Position numbers and translations under genes: made by a program. The notes under the pieces are model-generated. The model had not been told where the DNA came from. It saw only the letters and a list, made by a program, of their open reading frames with translations, and ran no database searches. A DNA stretch of 64,000 nucleotides from positions 134,499,596 through 134,563,595 of the forward strand of contig CM066045.1 in the NCBI GenBank assembly GCA_033557465.1, given 5' to 3'. This document shows positions 55,731 to 64,000 of this stretch, in pieces; within the stretch, counting starts at the first letter, position 1, and each line of letters starts with the position of its first letter. This DNA comes from Ichthyophis bannanicus (taxonomy: Eukaryota > Chordata > Amphibia > Gymnophiona > Ichthyophiidae).

Positions 55731-57821
55731 TTATTGATTTTATTTATTTGAACGTTTTTTTTATACTGCCCCTTCCAGCGATCAGGGGCAGTTTACATGG
55801 AACTATAACACATTGTTACATGGAACATGTTTAACCTTTACAATTTAAACAAGGAACTTAGAACAATAACTATATACATACCAGTGCACACTAATTACAG
55901 ATGCACAGTGATGGCTGGATTTTCTTAGCTATATGCAATGAGTTAAAGGTGGGGAAATGGGATGTGTTAGACTGTAGGGGTGGAAGGGAGGGTGGGGTTA
56001 TTGGATGTATTGTTTATAAGGTGAGCATTATAATATTGTGAGAGGAGGTCTATTTTCAGTTCCTTGTGGAAAGTTAGGAGGTCTTTGGTAGCTCTGATTT
56101 GGTCAGGGAGGGCGTTCCAAAGTATAGGGACTGTGTATCTGAATGCCCTATTACTTGTTTGCTGTTTCGTTTTGCATATTATTTATTTATTTATTTATTT
56201 AACAATTCTTCTATACCGCGCTATTAAAATCAGCGCGGTGTACATCGAACAAAGATACTACAATGTATACAAACAACATCGAGTTTTACAGAGAACAGGG
56301 AATTGAACATGGAAGAAAAACCGGGGAAACTATATACATATTATACTCAAACTATGTACAGTACTCTAATATAAAATGGTAGTGGGGGCTACCTATTGTC
56401 TGAGGTCTTAGAGTTGGAACTTATAGAAGGTTTTGAGCGTTCTTTCGCTTGTGTCTGGTGTCGGTTTGTGCTTTTGCAATAGTGGCAAGGTAAGAGGGGG
56501 AGATGTCATTATACAACTTAAAAGCAGTGAGGATTTGCTTGTATAGTATTCTGGAAGTTATTGGGAGCCAGTGAAGGTTATATAATATGGGGGTGATGTG
56601 CTCAGACAGGTTGGTCTTGGTTATTATCCTGGCGGATACATTTTGGACAAGCTGGAGGGTGTGAAAGGACTTCTTTGGTAGACCTTGTACAATACTATTA
56701 CAATAGTCCAGGTGGGGGTTCACTAGCATTTGAACTATTGTGCGAAAGTCGTGTGGATCTAGGATTGGTCTCAGGTGTTGGATAGTTTTTAGTTTATAGA
56801 GTATTGTTCTGGCAGTAAGTTTGATATGTGATGCCACGTTTAAAGCCCTGTCAATAATGACCTCTAGGTATTTGACTTCTTGCTTGACAGGCAACATTAA
56901 GTTGTGTAATTTGGATGAGGTAGGGGGGTGTACTTTTAGTTTCTTGTGGCAATTAGTATTTCTCTTTTTTTAAAGTTCATTTGTAAGTTGTTTTTGCTGA
57001 GCTATGATTCAGCTTCATATATGCAGTCAGTAATGTTGGTAAATTGCGGATTTTTTATGTCAATCAGGGAATAGACCATTATATCGTATGATAAAAACAA
57101 AATAAACTGAAACATATAACTTCTGAACCATCTAATGTCTCAACAAATAGGGGTGTCCTACATGGAGTGGTGAGTTCACCCCCAAACAAAGACATGGAGA
57201 GGTGTGGCCTGCACCTACTCTTGCCATCTTCCTGGGCAGACTAGATGGACCATGCTGGTCTTTATCTGCCATCATCTACTATGTTACTATGCATATATGT
57301 GAAAATTTACTTTTTATTTGGTGAATGTATCACATATCGGTTGCAGGTATAGATTAAATAAGAGAGCAGATAGGGCTGAACCCTGGGGTATTCCTTGTTC
57401 TTGGGGGAAGGTGGTGGAGGTGTCATGGTTAATTCTTACAAATTGGGAGCGATTGGAGATCTAGGATTTGAACCATTTCAGTGCCATTCCTGCAATGCCT
57501 ATATGAGCCAATCTTGATAAGAGTATAGCATGATCGACATTGTCGAATGCTGATGAGATGTCTAAGAACACCATGATGTAAGCTTGGTTGGGGTTGTCTA
57601 AACCGCATATGAGGGTGTCAAATAATGCTATGAGAAGGGTTTCCACTCCGTGATTGGGGCAGAAACCATGCTGTTGAGGATTTAGTGGTGCGTGGGTGTC
57701 TATGTAGTCCTGGAGTTGGAGTTGGATTACCTTAATCTTTGCTACGAACAGGATACTGGCTATCGGCCTGTATGAAGCAGGATCATTTTTGATGAGTGTT
57801 TTCTTTTTTTAGTATGGGGCG
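55731..57821 (-). mobile_element. L2-like LINE composite inserted in CR1-A copy 3
   Basis: It is flanked by gatgatgaaat (55720-55730) and gatgattgaaat (57822-57833), a target duplication with one added base. The minus strand codes MVFLDISSAFDNVDHAILLS (57461-57646), VKYLEVIIDRALNVASHIKL, NPHLDYCNSIVQGLPKKSFH and LYNLHWLPITSRILYKQILT (56421-56897), then WNALPDQIRATKDLLTF near 56060-56130. Two LINE 3' ends follow in tandem (56176-56400 and 55731-56170), so one 3' end is probably nested in the other. Confidence 0.8.
57095..57293 (+). mobile_element. CR1 family C 3'-end fragment, third-level nesting
   Basis: It reads atctaatgtctcaacaaata, cagactagatggaccatgct, and tctactatgttactatg at the end. 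It lies inside the L2-like composite, in the opposite orientation. Confidence 0.88.
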
Positions 57822-57833
57822 GATGATTGAAAT

Positions 57834-59683
57834 GCTCAAAGAAATCAGGAAACTAACAAAAGTTACAACCCAGTAATAATAATGGATGATTTCAATTACC
57901 CCAGTAGAGACTGGGTCAGTGTCACAGTAGGACATGCTAGGGATATAAAGTTTCTAGATGAAAAAAAACGATAGCTTCTTGGAACAGCTGGTTCATTAAC
58001 CAACAAGAGGGGAAGCCATTTTGGACCTAGTGGAACACAAAATCTGGTGCAAGAGATAAGGGTGTTGGGGCCACTTGGAAAAAGTGATTATAGCATGATC
58101 ACATTTGATTTAATAAATGAAGGAAGGATGGCAAGGAAATCCACAGTACTGCCTTTTAAGTTTCAAAAGGGAGACTATGATACACTGGGGAAAATAGTTA
58201 AGATAAAAAGAGCAGCTGCAAAGATTAAAGATTTACATCAGGCATGGCTGTTTGAAAATACTATCTTGGAAGCTCAGACCAGCTGTATTCCATGCTTTAA
58301 GAAAAGTGGAAGGCAGTCCAAAAAACTGCCAGCATGGTTTAAAGGTGAGGTCAGAGAGGCTGTCATAGCCAAAAAGCATCTTTCAGGAAATGGAAAAAAG
58401 AGCTAAATGATGAAAACTGGAAACAACAAAAGCACTGGCAAATTAGTTGCAAGGCATTGATAAGGTAGGCAAAGAGAGAATTTGAGAAGAAGCTTGCTGT
58501 GGAAGCAGAAATGCATAATAAAGACTTTTTCAAGAACATTCATAGCAAAAACACTGTGACAGAGTCAGTTGGACCATTAGATGATAGAGGGATAAAAGGG
58601 GCACTAAGAAGGGACAGGGCCATAGAGGAGAGACTGAACAAATTTTTTGCTTCAGTCATTTACTGAAGAAGATGTAGGAAAGTTAGTCATGATTGAAATG
58701 GTATTTAAAGGTGATGCGTCAGAAGAATTGAAAAAAATATTGATAAATTGGGAAGATGTATTACAACTATTTGATAAATTAAAGAGTAGCAAATCACCTG
58801 GACTGGAGGATATACATCCAAGGTGTTGAAAGAACTAAATATGAGATTGCAGACCTATTATTAGTAATCTGTGAAATATAATTAAAATCAGCTGTAATAC
58901 CTGAAAATTGGCGAATGGCCAAAGTAATGCCAATTTTTAAAAAGGGTTCCAGGGGTGATCTGGGAGAGTACTGACTGGTGATCCTAACATCAGTACTGGG
59001 CAAAATGGTAGAAACCATTCTAAAGAACAAAATTACTGAACCTGTAGATAGTCATGGTTTAATTGGAGAAAGTCAGCATGGCTTTAGCCAAGGAAAGTCT
59101 TCTCTTACTAATCTGTTATAGGTTTTTTGAAGGTATGAATAAACAGGTAGACAAAGGTGAGCCAGTTGATATAGTGTATCTGGATTTTCAGAAAGCCTTT
59201 GACAAGGTTCCTCATGAGAGAGTCTTGGTGTAATTAAAAAGGTTATGGGATAGGAGACAGTGGATTATTGTGGATTAGGAACTGATTAAAAGACAGAAAG
59301 CAGAGGGTAGGGCTAAATGGCCAATTTTCCCAATGGAAAAAGGTGAATAGTGGAGTACCCTAGGGATCTGTGCTGGGTCCGCTGCTTTTTAACATATTAG
59401 TAAATGATCTGGAATTGGGTCTAGCAAGTGTGGTGATCAAATTTGCAGGTGACACAAAATTATTCAAGGTTGTTAAATCCAAGAGGATTATGAAAAATTG
59501 CAAGAAGATCTTGATGAATTGGAAGACGATGCAAAGTTCCACATTAGGAACCACCACCCAAGAAAACGATCTAGGTGTCGTCATGGCTAACACGTTGAAA
59601 CCTTCTGCCCAGTGTGCAGTGGCAGCCAAGAAAGCAAACAGAATGCTAGGAATCATAAGGAAAGGAATGGAGAATAAGACAAA
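57834..59683 (+). pseudogene. CR1-A endonuclease end and reverse transcriptase, copy 3
   Basis: After the insertion the endonuclease resumes (MDDFNYPSRDWVSV), the GDFN block having lost its Gly. RT pieces follow in many frames: KLKSSKSPG, VDIVYLDFQKAFDKVPHERV, SVLGPLLFNILVNDLELGLA and IKFAGDTKLFK (FADD changed to FAGD). The catalytic centre is mutated and frames are broken, so this copy is dead. It ends at GIIRKGMENKTK, at the L2-like LINE junction. Confidence 0.85.
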
Positions 59684-60070
59684 GCTCCCTGACCATCATC
59701 AGCTCTCCCTGCAGGGGATCGAGCCTCCAGAGCAGGAGCCCGGCCTTCCAGCGTGCTGCCCAATCGGGGCTGGCGCTCAACATTTAAAATCAGAGGCGCC
59801 ATTCTGCACGGCGAACCATCAGCTCTCCCTGCAGGGGATCGAGCCTCCAGAGCGGGAGCCCGGCCTTCCAGCGTGCTGCCCAATTGGGGCAGGCGCTCAA
59901 CATTTAAAATCAGAGGCGCCATCCGGCGCAGCGAACCAAGAGCTCCCAGACCATCATCAGCTCTCCCTGCAGGGGATCGAGCCTCCAGAGCGGGAGCCCG
60001 GCCTTCCAGCGTGCTGCCCAATCGGGGCAGGCGCTCAACATTTAAAATCAGAGGCGCCATCCGGCGCGCC
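59684..60070 (+). repeat. Three tandem 5' monomers of 120-138 bp
   Basis: The unit agctctccctgcaggggatc … aaaatcagaggcgccat begins at 59701, 59821 and 59959, giving spacings of 120 and 138. The longer spacing holds 18 extra bases (agctcccagaccatcatc) that also precede the first unit. Units are over 95% alike by eye. Placement directly upstream of a LINE leader suggests promoter monomers, as in some mammalian L1s. Confidence 0.88.
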
Positions 60071-60596
60071 CGCGCCTGAGGGCCTCACCAGAGGGCCCTT
60101 TGGCTTGGCCCTTAGGCGCGGGCCCGAAGAAGAGGGCACACAAAATACCTGCTCCTGCTGTCCCTGCCTCATTCGTCAGCTATCTAGCTCCAGACAGCGA
60201 ACACTCGTACTACTCCCACTCTACAACAACGAGTCATGAAACCACCTCCAGTCCACCCTGCCTAAGGAAATCAACCTAACTACTAAACTGCCTACAGACC
60301 TATAAGGTGAATTAACTTAACCACGTTTATAGTGTCTAATGCATATTTACTAATTTGAATCTGTGTTTAGCCATCCTCACTGTAACAACCTCACAAATGC
60401 CTATATAATATCTCATTCTATTTATAATCTGTATGTTGAAGAGTTTACTGTATAGTGATCAAACATAAATATCAATAGTAACCATTGAGAGATCCATCCA
60501 ACCAGAAGTTGATATTTAACCTGTTGACCTCACCAAACGCTCTCAGAAGCATAAACTCATACTAAGTTAACCAGACACAATCAACACACCACAACT

Positions 60597-62550
60597 ATGG
60601 CTATATCTTTCCTTTCTCTCACTCTGATTTACACACTGACCAGTACTTTTTACGAAGCTACTGCTTTTACACAGGGTGATAACCCTATCCCACTACTTCT
60701 CAGCACAAGTAGGAAATATTACCATAACCAATACCAACCACTCCCAAATCCCTACCACAAAAGGCAGTCGCATTTACTCTATGTCACACTTGAACCCGCA
60801 ACAACAACAAACCTTAAGGAAGAACAGAACCAAAAAGCCCTCAAGTGCGCCCTTATCAATGCATGATCCATCCGCAACCAATGGCCTGCCATCACAGACC
60901 TACTTTCAAATCTCAACCAAGATATCCTATTGGTTACTGAAACGTGGTTGTCAGACACTGATCATGCTATACTAAATCAAATCACCCCACCTAATTTCTC
61001 GATCTTCACATGCAACAGAGAAAGCAGAAGAGGAGGTGGTGTCCTCATCCTAGCAAAAACTGCACTACAATACTGGATTAACTTCACTAAGACAACGCCA
61101 CACCTAAATATGTTAACAGTCTCCAACAAACATAACACTATAAACCTTATTTACAGGGCACCCGGCACCGCGTCAGATGAACTCTCTGATGTGATCGACC
61201 TAGCCTGTAATCCTCAAGACACCTACAAAACAAACTGGTTGATGGGAGACTTTAATCTTGCTTCCACTCAGCAGGAACTAGCTAATACCTTCCTAGAAGC
61301 AATGTCCAATATAGGCTATGAACAGGTCGTAAAAGACCCCACCCACCAACAAGGCAACCTCCTTGACCTAATCTTCGCTCCATCTAGAGATTCTAGCAGG
61401 CTAAGTCAAATTAAATTATCAGTCACCCCTGTCCCCTGGTCCGACCATAACCTAATAAAATTTCAGATACCAACGCTACAAACAACAGACTGCTGCCCAA
61501 TTACATGTAAACCTGGGAAACCAACCCGCTTCAAACAACTAGACAGAGAGCTGATCACTCAGCAGGTACTCCCAAAATTATCTAAACCATCTGCCAACCT
61601 CAATGAAATGCTCACAAACTGGAATAACACCCTTACTCAGTACGCCCAACATCCAAGCAATGACAAAAAACCTACAACCAACAGTCGCTCCTCCAAGAAG
61701 CAGAACGCTCCGTGGTTCTCCTCCAAACTACGATCCTCATTACTACATCTGAGAAAACTGGAGAGAACGTGGAGACGGACCCGCAGTTCAACAGACCAAT
61801 CTACATATCTAGAACATCTGAAAAATCATAGGGACTCAACATGGACAGAGAGAAAAAAATTCCATGCTGAGCTTCTTAACCGCTCGTTAAATAAGTCTCG
61901 TGACCTTTTCAAACTAGTAAAATCATTGACCAGCCAACCTCCCCAACCACAACAGGAGTATATCCAACCCCAGGCATACGCTAACTACATCCAATCTAAA
62001 GCAATAAAAGTAATCACTACTACACCTTGTGAATCCTATCAGAACCCCCACATACATTCTCCACTCACCAAGCTCTCACCCCCATCAGTGAAAACCATCG
62101 AGGAAACAATTGCCAACATCAATACCACGACAGCACCGAATGACCCATGCTCAATGCACTGGATCATAGATCAGAACAATGCCCGGTGCACTGGTTCATG
62201 GATCAGAACAATGCGCTCAGAACTAAGCCCATTTATAGCTGATATCGCAAAGCAATCTTTTACAACTGGAATCTTCCCGGATGCCCTTAAGAAAACATCC
62301 ATATGACCTTTACTGAAAAATAACCAGCTCAATCCGAAGAAAGAGGACTCCTACTGACCAATCTCCAGTATTCCTTTCCTAGCCAAAATACTGGAAAAAA
62401 CAACTCAAAGACAGATTCAACAGCACATTGACACAACCTCCCCTTTAGACCCATGTCAACATGGATTCAGAGAGGCGCACGGCATAGAAACCCTATTAAC
62501 CTTATTAACAAACACACTCACCAATGGGGTAAACAACATCAAGAAAGGCT
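60597..62550 (+). pseudogene. L2-like ORF, N-terminal and endonuclease part
   Basis: The frame opens with MAISFLSLTLIYTLTSTFYE, a hydrophobic stretch, then a polar linker. The endonuclease starts at LKCALINA, then a TGA where Arg is expected (60864). It then reads VTETWLSD (catalytic Glu), ESRRGGGVLIL, NLIYRAPG, MGDFNLASTQQ, QGNLLDLIF and PWSDHNLIKF (SDH). Two further TGAs (62304 and about 62354, the latter within SY*PIS) fall in the same frame, at positions where related elements have Arg (CGA). The frame is otherwise unbroken into the RT. A 32-bp duplication lies at 62155-62218. Confidence 0.85.
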
Positions 62551-62555
62551 TTGCA

Positions 62556-63786
62556 TTGATCTTCCTGGATATTTCTGCAGCGTTCGACTCAGTTGATCAC
62601 GAACAACTCCTGATGAGACTCCATGCAAAGGGAATCCATGACCGCGCATGGGACTGGTGTAAGTCTTACCTTCAAGGAAGATGGCAGCAAGTTCGGGTCA
62701 GCAACAAGACATCAGAACCCTTCCAGCAAAGACAGGGAGTACCACAAGGATCGTCATTATCAGCACTATTTTTCAACATTTATATGCAGCCAATTTGCGA
62801 CATTTATTTATTACAATTTCTTATAACCTGCTCCTTCGGCATATCCTGCCTCATGTATGCGGATGACGTCTTGCTACTCACACCCATAATGGTCACATGC
62901 CCAGATTTCACAATGTTGACTAAATGCTTCGACGCAATAACAGACTGGCTCCTTAGTCAGAATCTACGTATAAATTTCAAAAAGACAGAAGTGCTATTTA
63001 TCACACGGAACAAAGACTTCTCCCCGCCATCAACACTAAAAGTCAGAGACGCAGAACTTCCGATCAAATCCAACATACGCTATCTAGGGGTAATATTAGA
63101 AAAAACACTTGGACTTCAAAGATCACATCAAGGGCACAGTAAGATCTATTTACTTCAAAATCAAATCCCTCCGCCACCTGAGACTCATGATGGAAACTGA
63201 CGACTTCCGAACTATTTTCCAGGCCCTAGTGACACCTCACTTTGACTACGCTAATATAATACTACATGACCTCACAAAAAATACTCTGAACCCGCTACAT
63301 TTAACCATGAACGCGGCAGCTCGTGTCCTCTGCGGAGTATCCAGAAAAGACCACATCTCACCTATATTGAAAGAGCTTCACTGGCTCCCAATAAGCTGCA
63401 GAATCACTTATAAGGCCCTCCTCATCACCTTTAAAGCATTCAATAAAACATCACCCTCCACAATTGCTGATCTGCTCATTCACACCCCCAACAACAGATC
63501 CAGAAGAGCACTTGGGGAAAATACTCTAGTTATACCAAGTGGATCTATAAAACTTAACCAATCAACCAACAATAGAGCATTTACAAGCTATGCCCCCAGG
63601 TGTTGGAACAAACTCCCTTCTAGCATAAGGGCAATCAGGGACCTCACTCAATTTAGAAAGGCCCTCAAACATCACTTGTTCCTCATGCACTTTACACAGC
63701 TCGATGACTCCCCCTCTACCCACACACACACTCAGCTCGACGATTCCCCCTCCACCCACGCACTCACTCAATCATGTCAACCGTGA
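62556..63786 (+). pseudogene. L2-like ORF, reverse transcriptase part
   Basis: Blocks are FLDISAAFDSVDHEQLL (first Asp), RQGVPQGSSLSALFFNIYMQ, CLMYADDVLLL (YADD centre), LRINFKKTEVLFITR and IRYLGVILEKT. After one extra G near 63110 the next frame continues with DFKDHIKGTVRSIYFKIKSL, LVTPHFDYANIILHDL, LKELHWLPISCRITYKALLI and APRCWNKLPSSIRAIRDLTQ, ending at 63786 after a short imperfect repeat (QLDDSPSTHTHT / QLDDSPSTHALT). The catalytic motif is intact. It is the same frame as the endonuclease part. Confidence 0.88.
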
Positions 63787-64000
63787 ACACATACACACTA
63801 AAACTGCATTCTGAATGTACACCATATGATATTACAGAACTTTAACTCTTCTTGACCAGGAGAGTACAAACATACAGTAATCTCTCATTGTAAAACCCGT
63901 TATGAGTTCAACCTGTTAATCATGTGTAGCATAATTTCATATGTATATAGTTTCCCCAGTTAAATCCATGTTAAAACCCTGTTTTATGTAAACATAGGAC

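Larger units (their letters stand above)
54478..59683 (+). mobile_element. CR1 LINE family A, copy 3, with nested insertion
   Basis: It begins inside ORF1 (gtctggcagcctccctgttg) and proceeds through EN and RT up to ggaatggagaataagacaaa, where an L2-like LINE interrupts it. A 2.1-kb L2-like composite (55731-57821) splits its endonuclease. The ORF2 parts are far more decayed than in copies 1 and 2. It is antisense to drd2. Confidence 0.88.
17801..64000 (-). other. drd2: drd2 intron 2 (partial, over 46 kb)
   Basis: From the acceptor of exon 3 to the window end there is no trace of a TM1/TM2 exon on the minus strand, so this is taken as intron. It is built mainly of nested mobile elements, listed separately. 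Stretches with no recognised content are 17801-19200, 25570-27050, 28230-28900, 31000-31400, 31670-32235, 38145-39280, 39940-41230, 48225-50400 and 50600-52690. They hold AT-rich sequence, short simple runs and reading frames that match nothing I know. Confidence 0.7.
59684..64000 (+). mobile_element. L2-like LINE with 5' tandem monomers, near-intact ORF, runs off window
   Basis: The order is three GC-rich monomers (59684-60070), a CpG-rich leader (60071-60596), a single long ORF (60597-63786 with minor damage) and a 3' UTR that resembles the 3' end at 56270-56340 (gtatatagtttcccc). It inserted into CR1-A copy 3. The right end is not reached with certainty. Confidence 0.85.

Noticed and set aside
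59684..60070. Possible CRISPR-like array
   Set aside because: The units are long, contiguous and have no spacers, and the genome is vertebrate.
59370..60239. 289-codon plus-strand frame with three near-identical repeats, looking like a repeat protein
   Set aside because: It is a read-through from a dying CR1 RT into the non-coding monomers of the adjacent LINE. The monomers are also open on the minus strand, so the frame is a by-product of GC-rich repeats.

Overview
The window is vertebrate nuclear DNA. It covers the 3' two-thirds of a dopamine D2 receptor gene (drd2) lying on the minus strand, expanded by nested transposable elements. Five coding exons can be read with clean splice sites: exon 7 (5271-5607), exon 6 (7829-7915, the 87-bp D2-long exon), exon 5 (9046-9239), exon 4 (14245-14381) and exon 3 (17691-17800). 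Numbering follows human DRD2, where exon 1 is non-coding. Exon phases join perfectly and no exon carries a stop. The first coding exon (exon 2) and the last (exon 8) are not in the window, so 1-5270 is part of intron 7 and 17801-64000 is part of intron 2, which is therefore longer than 46 kb.

The receptor sequence looks amphibian: the third-loop residues resemble the frog protein as I remember it. The repeat mix (abundant CR1 and L2-like LINEs, a complete DIRS element, Penelope-like elements, CORE-type SINEs, PIF/Harbinger-like MITEs) fits a large-genome amphibian. A caecilian is my best guess; this is inference.

Layout. 1-5.3 kb: a nearly full-length CR1 LINE (family A) with its own nested insertion. 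5.3-17.8 kb: the exons, with short introns carrying small repeat fragments, including a 367-bp insertion with a hammerhead-like motif. 19.2-21.3 kb: an L2 LINE interrupted by a CR1 copy that ends in a fold-back hairpin. 21.9-25.4 kb: a second CR1-A. 25.4-32.2 kb: MITEs, LINE 3' ends and a palindrome. 32.2-38.1 kb: a structurally complete DIRS tyrosine-recombinase retrotransposon with inverted terminal repeats and an internal complementary region. 39-46 kb: CR1 fragments and a stack in which one CR1-B copy hosts a MITE, a CR1-A fragment and a Penelope-like GIY-YIG element. 46-54 kb: L2 fragments, MITEs, SINEs and unrecognised sequence. 54.5-64 kb: a third CR1-A, itself split by an L2-like composite and then by a young L2-like LINE with 5' tandem monomers, which runs to the window end.

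The only host gene seen is drd2. All eight CR1-A pieces lie antisense to it. The elements most worth follow-up are the DIRS copy, the two hammerhead-like motifs, the monomer-driven L2-like LINE, the internally deleted CR1 and the fold-back hairpins.
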